A stretch of DNA of 64,000 bases from RGIG4079 sp045646905 (GCA_045646905.1 JAZRLP010000029.1:62001-126000), one strand, 5' to 3'; numbered from the stretch's first letter, positions 16,477-25,517 are shown. A program made the numbers and translations. Notes: a model not told the origin generated them from the letters alone.

Positions 16477-18086
16477 TATTTATGAGATATTGCAATAGGT
16501 GGTTTCGTTGAGCCCATTATGATTTGTTTTATTGCCTCTTTTATGTTATTGTCATATTCGTTATACACCTCATAATATGCATGACTACCTAATGCGTCAC
16601 GAGCTATAAGTGATTTTATTATTGACAACATTAACTCGCGAGAGGTATTGATGTAATACCATTGTGCGGCAATCTTAGATTTCTTGCAGTAATTCACGAA
16701 GTCTTCAAGGAGAGTGTCATCGTCGGGTAGGGATTTTAGAACTTCTTTTGATGTTTTGCATTTTTTGAGTAACGGACGGTTCTTGTCGCAATAGTCGAAT
16801 GCGTATTTTTGTAATAGTCCAGCATTAGCAACAGCATAATAGTATTTTGTAATACCCGATGTGTCGTTTGGGACAAAAATATCAGGCATTATACCGCCAC
16901 CGCCATAAACCTTGCGTCCGTTGGAAGTGGTAAACTCTAAATCTTTGTTTAGTTTGATGCTATCTGCATTAAGGGCTTCCCCGTGAGAAAAACGCTCATA
17001 TATCTCTTGAGAATAATTTTTGTCGCCCAATTTATAGTCTTTTTGAATGCATCTTCCCGAAGGGGTGTAATATCGTGCTACAGTAAGTCTTATAGCGCTA
17101 TTATCTACGAGTGGTAGTTGTTGTTGCACCAGCCCTTTACCAAAAGAGCGACGGCCTACAATAAGTCCACGATCGTGATCCTGTATTGCTCCTGCAAAAA
17201 TTTCGCTTGCGCTTGCCGAAAACTCATCTATTAGAACAACTAATTCAGCTTCTTTAAAAGACCCATTCCCATCGCTGAGTGTTGCAATACTATCAACTCT
17301 TGATTTTGTATTTACAATCATTCGTCCAGCTGGGAGAAATTCGTTCGCCATAAGGATGGCACTTTCCATATATCCGCCACCATTTCCTCGTAAGTCAACG
17401 ATGTATTTTTTTGCACCATCGTTTCGTAGGTTATTCAGTGATGAGATAAACTCATGGAAGGTGTTTTTGCTAAATTTGTTTACTTTAATATACCCCACGG
17501 TTGGAGCTATTATATATGACGCATCAACTGAATGTACTGGAATTTCTCCGCGAATGATGTCAAATGAAATTGGCTTTGATGAACTGTTGCGTTTGATGCC
17601 TAATGTCACTTTGGTATCTTTTTTCCCTTTTAATAATGACATTACTTTTTCATTTGATATGGATACACCTGCAACATTTGTACCATCTACTGATATAATG
17701 CGATCACCAGCTAATAAGCCGATTTTTTCACTTGGACCTCCTGAAAGTACTTCTATGATGGTGATAGTGTCATTCATGATTGAGAATGATATGCCTACAC
17801 CGCAAAAAGAGCCATCCAATTCGTCGTTGGTGGCTTGAAGGTCTTTTGCAGGTATATATGAAGAGTGTGGATCTAATTGTGCGATAATGTCGGGGAATGA
17901 TTTCTCTAAAATACTATCGGCATTAACTGTATCAACATATTTTTCTGAGATTAAATCAAAAAGTTGATTTAATTTGTTGTTTCCATATCCTCCGTTGCCT
18001 GTAGAAAAAATGTTGCCAATAATTATTCCAAGTACTAAAACGATTGAAATAATTATGGGTAAAAATATTTTTGACTTTGATTGCAT
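16476..18086 (-). CDS. C-terminal processing peptidase (S41 family)
   Basis: 536 aa. A single N-terminal hydrophobic helix (residues 7-27) acts as signal or anchor, so the enzyme is periplasmic. A PDZ domain spans about 85-165 (GVGISFSIMNDTITIIEVLSGGPSEKIGL). The S41 core has the nucleophile region EFSASASEIFAGA near residue 290 and the general-base lysine in RSFGKGLVQQQLP. The long C-terminal domain (about 150 residues) is usual for the Bacteroidota tail-specific proteases. Neighbours are dCMP deaminase (10 nt upstream) and the folate enzyme (1-nt overlap). Confidence 0.93.
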   Translation of the reverse strand: MQSKSKIFLPIIISIVLVLGIIIGNIFSTGNGGYGNNKLNQLFDLISEKYVDTVNADSILEKSFPDIIAQLDPHSSYIPAKDLQATNDELDGSFCGVGISFSIMNDTITIIEVLSGGPSEKIGLLAGDRIISVDGTNVAGVSISNEKVMSLLKGKKDTKVTLGIKRNSSSKPISFDIIRGEIPVHSVDASYIIAPTVGYIKVNKFSKNTFHEFISSLNNLRNDGAKKYIVDLRGNGGGYMESAILMANEFLPAGRMIVNTKSRVDSIATLSDGNGSFKEAELVVLIDEFSASASEIFAGAIQDHDRGLIVGRRSFGKGLVQQQLPLVDNSAIRLTVARYYTPSGRCIQKDYKLGDKNYSQEIYERFSHGEALNADSIKLNKDLEFTTSNGRKVYGGGGIMPDIFVPNDTSGITKYYYAVANAGLLQKYAFDYCDKNRPLLKKCKTSKEVLKSLPDDDTLLEDFVNYCKKSKIAAQWYYINTSRELMLSIIKSLIARDALGSHAYYEVYNEYDNNIKEAIKQIIMGSTKPPIAISHK

Positions 18087-18096
18087 CGTGTTTTGA

Positions 18097-18531
18097 TTAA
18101 TCTATGTTTTCTATATGAACACATTCGATGTCCGCTCTTTTTAATAAGTCAATGCCATCGGTGATTCGGTAAAGCTCATTGAATACCACTCGTTTTATCC
18201 CTGCTTGAATGATTAGTTTGGCGCATTCTACGCATGGCGAAGCTGTAACATAAAGTGTTGCGCCGTCACTGCTATTGTTGCTTCGAGCAACCTTTGTAAT
18301 AGCATTCGCTTCGGCATGTAGAACATAGGGCTTTGTTGTGCCTGTGTTGTCTTCGCATATGTTTTCAAATCCAGATGGTGTTCCGTTGTATCCATCTGAA
18401 ATAATCATTTGGTCTTTTACGATTATTGCGCCCACTTTGCGCCTAGTGCAATATGAGTTTTCGGCCCATATAGTTGACATTCGAAGATATCGTTTGTCAA
18501 GATTTTCTTGTTTGGCTATCTCGGTATTCAT
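18097..18531 (-). CDS. dCMP deaminase family protein (ComEB-like)
   Basis: 144 aa from the chosen start. Zinc-dependent cytidine/deoxycytidylate deaminase fold: HAEANAI and TASPCVECAKLII supply the His, Glu and two Cys of the zinc site. It probably deaminates dCMP to dUMP for dTMP synthesis, though the ComEB-like group is functionally mixed. The open frame extends 31 codons upstream to 18624, but the ATG at 18529-18531 matches the family's start and lies about 20 nt after a -7 box inside that extension, so the longer frame cannot be translated from this promoter. First gene of the operon with the S41 peptidase. Confidence 0.88.
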   Translation of the reverse strand: MNTEIAKQENLDKRYLRMSTIWAENSYCTRRKVGAIIVKDQMIISDGYNGTPSGFENICEDNTGTTKPYVLHAEANAITKVARSNNSSDGATLYVTASPCVECAKLIIQAGIKRVVFNELYRITDGIDLLKRADIECVHIENID

Positions 18532-18552
18532 ACTAGTAATAGAATCTTTGCG

Positions 18553-18584
18553 CAAATTTACAAACTTTTTTTTCTTTGTGCAAT
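18553..18584 (-). promoter_or_regulatory. Promoter of the dCMP deaminase operon
   Basis: Minus strand ATTG (18581-18584), 20 nt, TAAATTTG (18553-18560). This matches the -33/-7 architecture and sets the likely start codon at 18531 with a leader of about 15 nt. Confidence 0.7.
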
Positions 18585-18898
18585 TTAAATGTGTTATGTA
18601 ATTGTTGCAAGTGCGATGTCTCAATTGATATATCGGTCGAGATCGTGTTGTGAATTTGGCTTATTTATGCAAAAATAACCTTTATGGTGTATTCTGAAAT
18701 AATTATATGTGTATAATGTAACAAAAATGAAATTTATATAAAAAAAACAAACCCCAGTAAATGAGTTAAATAGAGCGGTTAAAAAGAAAAATGCGCCCTT
18801 TTAACAAAAAATAACTATAAAATAATTTTGATATTAAAATATTATGTATATTTGCACGGTGTTTATTTTGTATCATATAAATATTAATTAAAAAAATT
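18585..18898. other. AT-rich intergenic region upstream of the ECF sigma gene
   Basis: Divergent spacer with no open frame of note. It carries a weak 7-bp inverted repeat (GTTAAAA 18778-18784, TTTTAAC 18799-18805) and, at 18847-18854, the -7 box of the sigma gene. The repeat is short and AT-rich, so an operator role is only a guess. Confidence 0.4.
18847..18854 (+). promoter_or_regulatory. -7 promoter element for the ECF sigma gene
   Basis: TATATTTG, matching TAnnTTTG, 44 nt before the ATG at 18899. A TTTTG lies upstream at 18826-18830, but its spacing (16 nt) is shorter than the usual 20. Confidence 0.55.
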
Positions 18899-19402
18899 AT
18901 GAGTTCAAAAAAGTTTCAGTCAAGATTATTGGCATTGCAAAACAATATGTTGAATTTTGCTTACATATTGACATCTAATGAGGATGATGCACATGATTTG
19001 CTTCAAGACACAACATTAAAGGCGTTAGATAATGAAGATAAGTATGTTGATAATGTCAATTTTAAGGGATGGGTATTTACTATAATGCGTAATATATTTA
19101 TTAATAATTATCGTAAAGTAGTTAGGTCGGCAACTATTATTGATCAAACTGAAGATCTGTATCATTTAAATCTCCCACAAGATTCTGGGTTTGAGTCACC
19201 CGAAGGTTCTTATGCTGCGAGAGAGATAAATGATATTATCAATTCTTTTCCCGATGAATATAGGGTGCCTTTTTCTATGCATGTGGCTGGATATAAATAC
19301 AATGAGATAGCAGATAAAATGGGGTTGCCCCTTGGGACTGTAAAAAGTCGCATCTTTTTTGCGAGAAAAAAATTGCAAGTTTTGTTAAAAGATTATCGTT
19401 GA
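18899..19402 (+). CDS. ECF-type RNA polymerase sigma factor
   Basis: 167 aa, the two-domain layout of extracytoplasmic-function sigma factors. Region 2 is at about 10-80 (AYILTSNEDDAHDLLQDTTLKAL ... GWVFTIMRNIFINNYRK, in pieces) and region 4 at about 110-165 (PYRVPFSMHVAGYKYNEI-like, then GLPLGTVKSRIFFARKKLQ). It is monocistronic with a terminator right after it. No anti-sigma factor or TonB/SusC-type receptor is next to it, so its signal is not visible. The -7 box is of the primary-sigma type rather than an obvious autoregulated ECF promoter. Confidence 0.92.
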   Translation: MSSKKFQSRLLALQNNMLNFAYILTSNEDDAHDLLQDTTLKALDNEDKYVDNVNFKGWVFTIMRNIFINNYRKVVRSATIIDQTEDLYHLNLPQDSGFESPEGSYAAREINDIINSFPDEYRVPFSMHVAGYKYNEIADKMGLPLGTVKSRIFFARKKLQVLLKDYR

Positions 19403-19430
19403 AGAAGGAATTTTTGAGCTCAAATAAAAA

Positions 19431-19456
19431 GCAAGCACTATACTGTGCTTGCTTTT
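19431..19456. terminator. Bidirectional terminator after the ECF sigma gene
   Basis: Eight-bp GC-rich stem (GCAAGCAC / GTGCTTGC, 19431-19438 and 19445-19452) with a 6-nt loop, flanked by AATAAAAA on the left and TTTTATT on the right, so it can act for both convergent genes. Confidence 0.8.
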
Positions 19457-19477
19457 ATTGATATTATAATTAGTGTA

Positions 19478-21169
19478 TTAAATTATTATCTTGAAAATAT
19501 TGTTGTCGGCTTTAATGATATATAAACCTTTCATATTATGAAGATTGACAATATTAGTGTTGCGAGATGTTAATACGATATTGCCGAGTGTATTATAAAT
19601 TACTATATTGTTGCAATAATCTGATAGCAATAATTTATCGTCAATGTGTTTCCAACTAAATTCCTCTTCTACTACATTTTCTATTTTCGTAGTTGTGTAG
19701 TGGGCGATTTGGTATGCTGCAAGTCCATTGCCAGCAGAATAAATGTAGATTTTAGTGGTAGGTAAACCATTAGATGCGATTTCACTTTTAGTTGTTGCTA
19801 ATGTCGTTGGAGTAATTAATTTTGATTTTACTCCTCCCAAATATGTTTTAGGGAATTTCCAGATACTTTTTATACCAGTAAATGTTTCAACTTGGTTTGC
19901 TGTACCATCTAGAAAGTTGGGGCTTAAAGAAATTAGTTCAAACATTGATCCTTCAGTTAAATAATTGCACCCATATAACATCATAGGCGTATTCCCATGC
20001 TTAAAAATGTGAATGCCGTTTCCTGTTGGGTCATTTGAAACTATGAAACTACTTTCCTTGGTAAAGTCACCTTTGTTTGTTCTATTTTTATATATTGTGG
20101 GATATATTTCCTTATTATCAATAATATAAATGCTGTTTTCGACATCAAGGGGGAATATTCGTGATTCGGAATCGGTTGTTGTTGAAAGAAATTTAGGAGT
20201 AGTACTCGCTACTGTAATATTGCGATTAAATTCCCAAGAGCACACTGCATATGAATCTACACCATCTAATACACTATATGCAACGAATTCACCGGTTGAT
20301 ACATTTCCTGTAATGTTTATGAATTTTGCCTCCGTTGGGTCATATTTGTTATTGTCGGGAAGAGGAAGTTTGCAGGTGTATCGTTTAATTACCTTTGCAA
20401 TAGTTGATTGTGGATTAACTTCAAGAACATCAATAATAATGTCGCGATGATTTGATAATGACATCGAACCACAACTTGTTGCATATAAATTCCCGTAATC
20501 ATCAACGCCCAAATCGCTTAATGGAATAGGGGGCTGACTAAAATTAGTATAATCAATAAGAATTGAATCAATCGACTCTCCTGTATTTGCATTATAACGA
20601 TTTATATGTGATTGTAGCCCTTGGTTTCCACCAAAACTGATATATATAATGTCATCTTTTAAGGCAATTCCGTGGTTATATCCACCTTTATCAAATTGGC
20701 TTAGTCCATTTTTGGTGTTTTCCGATCTTATCCATAATGAACTTAAAACAAGTGGTTCGTTATATCCTTGTATTACTTGAAGCGTATATTCATTTTTATC
20801 TCGAATAATAGTATAGTTATTATTAGGCTCATCTTGTCCGGTGATTGAGAATTTCCATGAGGTTGAATAGTTTTCTCCATCAGATACTCTCCAATAATAA
20901 GTACCATTGCCCAATTCTTGTGGTGTAATTGGCATTTGTTTATAATATTCTTCATATGTGAGCCATCTTGATGAATTTCTATATATAATTTCATCAAAAC
21001 TATTTGTCTTAGAAACCTCTAATGTTAAAGCATTATTCCCTTCATATTTACATATAAAATAAAAGTCGTCCGATATTAGATCGCTATCATATGGGTAATG
21101 TAATTCAATATTAGCCCAACAATTAAGGGTAATAACGCAAGAGATGATTGAATATAATATATGTTTCAT
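19478..21169 (-). CDS. Secreted protein with T9SS type A sorting domain
   Basis: 563 aa. Signal peptide at 1-19 (ending NCWA). Residues 20-110 form a fibronectin-like domain (GNGTYYWRVSDGENYSTSWKFSITG in part). The middle, about 130-470, has repeated beta-strand segments such as GIALKDDIIYISFGGNQG and DLGVDDYGNLYATSCGS, suggestive of a beta-propeller. The last 65 residues (IYNTLGNIVLTSRN, then MKGLYIIKADNNIFKI) are a T9SS type A tail. It starts 3 nt after the rmuC stop. Surface-exposed or secreted; no catalytic motif was recognised and the ligand is unknown. Confidence 0.8.
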   Translation of the reverse strand: MKHILYSIISCVITLNCWANIELHYPYDSDLISDDFYFICKYEGNNALTLEVSKTNSFDEIIYRNSSRWLTYEEYYKQMPITPQELGNGTYYWRVSDGENYSTSWKFSITGQDEPNNNYTIIRDKNEYTLQVIQGYNEPLVLSSLWIRSENTKNGLSQFDKGGYNHGIALKDDIIYISFGGNQGLQSHINRYNANTGESIDSILIDYTNFSQPPIPLSDLGVDDYGNLYATSCGSMSLSNHRDIIIDVLEVNPQSTIAKVIKRYTCKLPLPDNNKYDPTEAKFINITGNVSTGEFVAYSVLDGVDSYAVCSWEFNRNITVASTTPKFLSTTTDSESRIFPLDVENSIYIIDNKEIYPTIYKNRTNKGDFTKESSFIVSNDPTGNGIHIFKHGNTPMMLYGCNYLTEGSMFELISLSPNFLDGTANQVETFTGIKSIWKFPKTYLGGVKSKLITPTTLATTKSEIASNGLPTTKIYIYSAGNGLAAYQIAHYTTTKIENVVEEEFSWKHIDDKLLLSDYCNNIVIYNTLGNIVLTSRNTNIVNLHNMKGLYIIKADNNIFKIII

Positions 21170-21172
21170 ATG

Positions 21173-22456
21173 TTAATTATTTGTTAAAAGATTTGATGGG
21201 AGTGATTTAGATGCTTTAGCCCCCATGCTTTTAAGTTTTTCGGCTTTGCCTATCAAGTTGCCATTTCCAGTTGATAGTTTTTTTATTGCATCATCATAAC
21301 TGTTTTTTGCACTATTTAGCGATTTTTCTATTTGTTGCAAATCTTCTATGAATCCAACAAGTTTGTCATACATTTTCCCGCTCTCTGTCGCAATTTCAAT
21401 TGCATTACGAGTTTGTCGATCATGGCGCCATATCTGCTCAATTAATTTAAGGACTGAAATGAGATGGGTGGGAGAAATAATGAGAACACGATTGTTGTAG
21501 GCTTCTTGCCACACATTATGGTCATATTGCATAGCGCAAATGTAGGCCGATTCGTTGGGAATGAACATCATTACAAATTCAGCCTTTTCTGTGCCTAAAT
21601 AATCTTGATAATTTTTTGTTTTTAGCTCATTGATATGGTTGCGAATAGATGTAATATGGCGTTTTTTTAAAGCTTCTTCTTCTTCGGCTGATTCACAATT
21701 AACCAAATCAACATATGCTGTTAGAGACACTTTTGAGTCGATGACTATTTTTCGCCCATCAGGGTAGTTGATAACAATATCTGCAATTAGTCTTTTCCCA
21801 TCATCGTTGTAGGTCGTTTCCTGAACAAAAAATTCGCGTCCTTTTTCAAGCCCCGATTGGGTTAAGATGTTTTCAAGAATCATCTCGCCCCAATTCCCTT
21901 GAGTTTTACTATTACCCTTTAATGCAATAGCAAGATCTTTCGCTTCTTTCCCAATCGATTGATTTAATTCGATTAATTCGTTTATGCGTTCTTGAAGAGA
22001 GTAGCGCTCTCGAGCTTCATTTGAATAGCTATCAGCTACAGTTTTTTTGAATTGTTCGATGTTTTCTTTTAGCGGAGTTAAAATTTCGACCAGGCGAGAT
22101 TCGTTTTGCTCTTTAAATGCAATTGTATTGTGAGTTAATATCTCATTTGCAAGATTCTTGAATCTAATCTCTGATTCTTTTGTTAATCTTTCTTTTTCTT
22201 CTTCGGTATAGCGAATGCGCTCGTTCAAACGGGTATTCTCTACTCGTAAATTGTTGGTTTCAATAGTCAGATTTTCATAACATCCTTTTAGGTCTGCTAA
22301 TTGTTGTTGTGTGATAGACAATTGGCTTTCGCATTCAATTTTGGTTAATACATTTTTAGAGTATTGTGCTTTGATAGATTTAATATAATATATTAAATAC
22401 GCTATAATAGCAATGCACACGATAATAAAGATTGATAATGTTGCGTTTAGTTCCAT
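21173..22456 (-). CDS. rmuC: DNA recombination protein RmuC
   Basis: 427 aa. Residues 5-26 are a hydrophobic anchor, about 30-130 a long coiled coil, and 160-400 the RmuC nuclease-like domain with GNSKTQGNWGEMILENILTQSG, DSKVSLTAYVDLVN and EFVMMFIPNESAYICAM. Family members limit rearrangement at inverted repeats; the fold is of the PD-(D/E)xK type. It is the first gene of a two-gene unit with a T9SS cargo gene and is divergent from the SGNH/MBOAT pair. Confidence 0.93.
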   Translation of the reverse strand: MELNATLSIFIIVCIAIIAYLIYYIKSIKAQYSKNVLTKIECESQLSITQQQLADLKGCYENLTIETNNLRVENTRLNERIRYTEEEKERLTKESEIRFKNLANEILTHNTIAFKEQNESRLVEILTPLKENIEQFKKTVADSYSNEARERYSLQERINELIELNQSIGKEAKDLAIALKGNSKTQGNWGEMILENILTQSGLEKGREFFVQETTYNDDGKRLIADIVINYPDGRKIVIDSKVSLTAYVDLVNCESAEEEEALKKRHITSIRNHINELKTKNYQDYLGTEKAEFVMMFIPNESAYICAMQYDHNVWQEAYNNRVLIISPTHLISVLKLIEQIWRHDRQTRNAIEIATESGKMYDKLVGFIEDLQQIEKSLNSAKNSYDDAIKKLSTGNGNLIGKAEKLKSMGAKASKSLPSNLLTNN

Positions 22457-22476
22457 AGGCCATATTTCAGTGTTTG

Positions 22477-22484
22477 CAAAGTTA
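22477..22484 (-). promoter_or_regulatory. -7 promoter element for rmuC
   Basis: TAACTTTG on the minus strand, 20 nt before the rmuC ATG. It is arranged back to back with the -7 element of the SGNH gene at 22517-22524. Confidence 0.6.
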
Positions 22485-22516
22485 ACGAAAATGTGTAAAA
22501 ATTGGGAATTTTATAG

Positions 22517-22524
22517 TAACTTTG
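22517..22524 (+). promoter_or_regulatory. -7 promoter element for the SGNH/MBOAT operon
   Basis: TAACTTTG, 19 nt before the preferred ATG at 22544. Confidence 0.6.
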
Positions 22525-22543
22525 TGAAATATTTTTGAAAAGT

Positions 22544-23350
22544 ATGGAAAAAGGAAAAACGTATATTGGTTTTTGGCTAATTTTAGCATTAGGGTTGGTC
22601 CTATTTGTGACATTGTCAGCTCTTGAACCTATAAAAATAGGGGATATTGAGCTGCGCACAACAGGTATGTATGAACGATTAACGAGAGAACCCGAACCAA
22701 CACCCGAGGAAATTGCTGCAGCAAAACAAAAAGAAGCTGAAGAAAAAGCAGCAAAACAAAAAGAATTAAAAAAACAAAAACTCTCACAACCTCAAACAAT
22801 CTTGTTTATTGGGGATTCAATGCTTGAAGGTTTGGCTCCTCGTTTAGCTTCATATGCTAAAGAGAACAACCATAAATTGTATTCTGTTATTTGGTACAGC
22901 TCTACATCTGAAGTTTGGGGCGAGACCGACTCGTTGAAGGTAAATATTGACCGTTATAAACCATCGTATGTATTTATTTGTTTGGGCGCAAATGAATTGT
23001 TTGTAAGAGATATTGCTACTAAAAGAGATAAATTTGTAAAGAATATTATTTCACAAATTGGCGATCTTCCTTATTTGTGGATTGGTCCTCCTAACTGGAA
23101 GCCTGATACAGGTATCAATGATCTGATTGATAAAAATGCCGAAAAGGGATGTTTCTTCCTCTCTAATGGAATGCATTTTGATCGAACAAGTGATGGAGCG
23201 CATCCAACAAGAAATTCTGCAATTGCATGGATGGATAGTGTTGTTCGTTGGATGGCAAAAAGTAGTGCATATCCAATTGCTAATATGAAAGTGCCCTCCG
23301 AACCCACCGCGAGAGCAACCAAACAAACTGTTTACCAACCTAAACGATGA
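22544..23350 (+). CDS. SGNH/GDSL-family hydrolase, membrane-anchored
   Basis: 268 aa from the ATG at 22544; an in-frame TTG lies three codons upstream but is less likely. One N-terminal membrane helix (about 5-27), then a charged Ala/Lys/Glu-rich coiled linker (50-80), then an SGNH catalytic domain outside the membrane: FIGDSMLEG with Ser92, a GANE-type block (CLGANELFVRD), and DGAHPT with Asp217 and His220. The stop overlaps the MBOAT start (ATGA). In known systems (AlgI with AlgJ/AlgX, PatA/PatB) an MBOAT passes acetyl groups across the membrane to an SGNH protein, so this is probably the transferase or esterase partner. The acetylated polymer is unknown. Confidence 0.85.
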   Translation: MEKGKTYIGFWLILALGLVLFVTLSALEPIKIGDIELRTTGMYERLTREPEPTPEEIAAAKQKEAEEKAAKQKELKKQKLSQPQTILFIGDSMLEGLAPRLASYAKENNHKLYSVIWYSSTSEVWGETDSLKVNIDRYKPSYVFICLGANELFVRDIATKRDKFVKNIISQIGDLPYLWIGPPNWKPDTGINDLIDKNAEKGCFFLSNGMHFDRTSDGAHPTRNSAIAWMDSVVRWMAKSSAYPIANMKVPSEPTARATKQTVYQPKR

Positions 23351-24828
23351 GATTAATGGAAATTACTAATATCTGGCATAATATATGTGAGCTTTTATCC
23401 TACCAAAAAGAAGCTCCGATGCTTTTCTCAAGTGGCATTTTTTGGGTGTTATTTCTACTTTTTATACCCATTTATTCTATGCTGAAGAATCGTCGTTGGC
23501 AAATGATTACTTTTGTTGTGGCGTTTAGCTTGTTCTTTTATTATAAATCAAGTGGCTTCTTCTTTTTACTATTAATTGGTACATCATTATTAGATTGGAC
23601 ATTGTCGCGTGTTATGATGAAACTTTCCTCTAAGTTTGCTCGTAAATTATGCGTAACAGTATCAATATTAGCATCAATAGGTATTTTATGCTACTTTAAA
23701 TATGCTAATTTCTTTATGTGGAATTGGCATCAAATGATAGGAGGTAATTTTCAGCCACTTGATGTGATATTACCTGTAGGTATATCTTTTTATACATTCC
23801 AGTCGATAAGTTACATCGTAGATGTGTATAAAGAAAGGGTTGCTCCAACAAAAACTTGGCTTGAATATTTATTTTTCTTGTCATTTTTCCCCGCATTAGT
23901 TGCTGGCCCTATTGTGCGAGCCGATTATTTCTTGCCACAGATTTCTCAAAACAAAAAAGCAACACGCGATGAGGTATATTTAGGATTTTGGATGATAATA
24001 TTGGGTATTATCAAAAAAGCTATTATTGCCGACTATATTTCACAATATAATGACTTGATATTCTCTAACCCTACAGGATATACTGGCTTTGAGTCTCTAA
24101 TGGGTGTTGTTGGTTACACAATGCAAATTTATTGTGACTTTTCGGGTTATTCTGATATGGCTATCGGTATTGCATTAATTATGGGATTTAAGTTAAGCAA
24201 GAACTTTGATTTCCCATATAAGTCACAAAATCTCACCGATTTTTGGCGCAATTGGCACATATCATTATCATCATGGTTGAGAGATTATATATATATACCA
24301 TTGGGCGGAAATCGTAAAGGGACATTCCGCACATATGTAAATAATTTTCTCACTATGTTAATAGGTGGATTGTGGCATGGTGCCGATTGGAAATTTGTTT
24401 TTTGGGGTGCAATGCATGGAGTAGGGCTAGCTATTCACAAAGCATTTAAGCCAATATTGAATAAAATACCCAATGTGTGGCCAGTGAAAGCAATTTCATG
24501 GTTAATGACAATTACTATAGTATCATTGTTGTGGGTGTTTTTTAGAGCCGATTCATGGAGTGATTCTATAGAGATTATTAAAAATATCTTTACGAATTTC
24601 CGATATGATTATATTCCTGTGTTTGCATCAGTAAGGTATATATGGCTCGTAATGATTTCGATAATCATATTAGCACATTCATTACCTCGTCGTTGGTATG
24701 ATGTAATGGCTAGATGGTTTGTAAAGTCACCTTGGATTGCTAAATTTGCAATATTCGTTATCGTTGTGCAACTAGTTATTCAATTTATGAATGAAGAAGT
24801 TTCACCGTTTATTTATTTCCAATTTTAG
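23347..24828 (+). CDS. MBOAT-family membrane O-acyltransferase (AlgI-like)
   Basis: 493 aa polytopic membrane protein with about ten helices. The MBOAT signature is clear: LPVGISFYTFQSISYIVDVY, DFSGYSDMAIGIALIMGF, NFWRNWHISLS-type segment (TDFWRNWHISLSSWLRDYIY in pieces), and GGLWHGADWKFVFWG, which carries the invariant histidine. It presumably takes acetyl groups from acetyl-CoA and hands them to the neighbouring SGNH protein. The start overlaps the previous stop by 4 nt. A strong terminator follows. Confidence 0.92.
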   Translation: MRLMEITNIWHNICELLSYQKEAPMLFSSGIFWVLFLLFIPIYSMLKNRRWQMITFVVAFSLFFYYKSSGFFFLLLIGTSLLDWTLSRVMMKLSSKFARKLCVTVSILASIGILCYFKYANFFMWNWHQMIGGNFQPLDVILPVGISFYTFQSISYIVDVYKERVAPTKTWLEYLFFLSFFPALVAGPIVRADYFLPQISQNKKATRDEVYLGFWMIILGIIKKAIIADYISQYNDLIFSNPTGYTGFESLMGVVGYTMQIYCDFSGYSDMAIGIALIMGFKLSKNFDFPYKSQNLTDFWRNWHISLSSWLRDYIYIPLGGNRKGTFRTYVNNFLTMLIGGLWHGADWKFVFWGAMHGVGLAIHKAFKPILNKIPNVWPVKAISWLMTITIVSLLWVFFRADSWSDSIEIIKNIFTNFRYDYIPVFASVRYIWLVMISIIILAHSLPRRWYDVMARWFVKSPWIAKFAIFVIVVQLVIQFMNEEVSPFIYFQF

Positions 24829-24850
24829 AATAATATATAGATAATATAGC

Positions 24851-24888
24851 AACCTAATGCTCTTCTCACGAGGAGCATTAGGTTTTTT
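24851..24888 (+). terminator. Rho-independent terminator after MBOAT
   Basis: Twelve-bp perfect stem (AACCTAATGCTC and its complement), 10-nt loop, followed by TTTTTT. Confidence 0.88.
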
Positions 24889-24941
24889 CATTACATTATG
24901 CTTATTAAAGTGCTATTATAAGAGAGAAAAGGAAATATATT

Positions 24942-25517
24942 TTAATATCTGCTTCCAACAATATCCCAATCGATAATATCCCATAAAGCGTGAAGAGCAT
25001 CACCTCGTCGATTTTGAAAGTCAAGATAATAGGCATGTTCCCACACATCAAATGCTAATATTGGATTTAATCCTTCTTTCAATGGATTTGAAGCATTAGT
25101 TCCTTGGGTAATAAATAGATTGCCATCATCATCACTTGATAGCCATACCCATCCCGAACCAAAGAGTTTTACTCCGGCATCTTCAAATTGTTTTTTGAAA
25201 AGATCAAATGAACCAAATTGTAAGTCAATTGCTTTGCGCAAATCTCCACGAGGTTCACCACCTCCGTTGGGCGAAAATGAAAAGAAGTAAAAAATATGGT
25301 TCCATGCTTGAGCGGCATTATTATATAATGCTCCGCTTGATTTTAGAATGATATTTTCGATAGGCATATCTTCCATATCTGTTCCTCTGATAAGGTTATT
25401 TAAGTTATCGATATATGCCTTTTCGTGTTTGCCATAGTGAAACTCGATTGTTTCTTTGCTAATAGCTTGTGCTAATGCATCATTGGCATAAGGAAGTTGT
25501 GGTAGTTGATATAACAT
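24942..25517 (-). CDS. sodB: Superoxide dismutase (Fe-type by residues)
   Basis: 191 aa. The metal ligands are His27, His74, Asp157 and His161 (EFHYGKH, WNHIFYFF, FDVWEHAYY). Gln70 in the AAQAWNH block and Ala142 in GTNASNPL are the Fe-SOD pattern rather than the Gly/Gln pair of Mn-SOD; relatives in Bacteroides and Porphyromonas can use either metal. Cytoplasmic, no signal peptide. It follows the metal-efflux operon on the same strand (73-nt gap). Its start codon is the last base pair of a long inverted repeat, which could control translation. Confidence 0.95.
   Translation of the reverse strand: MLYQLPQLPYANDALAQAISKETIEFHYGKHEKAYIDNLNNLIRGTDMEDMPIENIILKSSGALYNNAAQAWNHIFYFFSFSPNGGGEPRGDLRKAIDLQFGSFDLFKKQFEDAGVKLFGSGWVWLSSDDDGNLFITQGTNASNPLKEGLNPILAFDVWEHAYYLDFQNRRGDALHALWDIIDWDIVGSRY

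Noticed and set aside
18532..18624. N-terminal extension of the dCMP deaminase gene
   Set aside because: A -33/-7 promoter lies inside it at 18553-18584, and the extra residues have no family counterpart.
18778..18805. Inverted repeat GTTAAAA...TTTTAAC upstream of the ECF sigma gene
   Set aside because: Only 7 bp, AT-rich and 14 nt apart; expected by chance in this spacer and not placed at a clear promoter element.
22535..22543. TTG start of the SGNH gene
   Set aside because: The in-frame ATG three codons later is a better start and leaves a normal leader after the -7 box.
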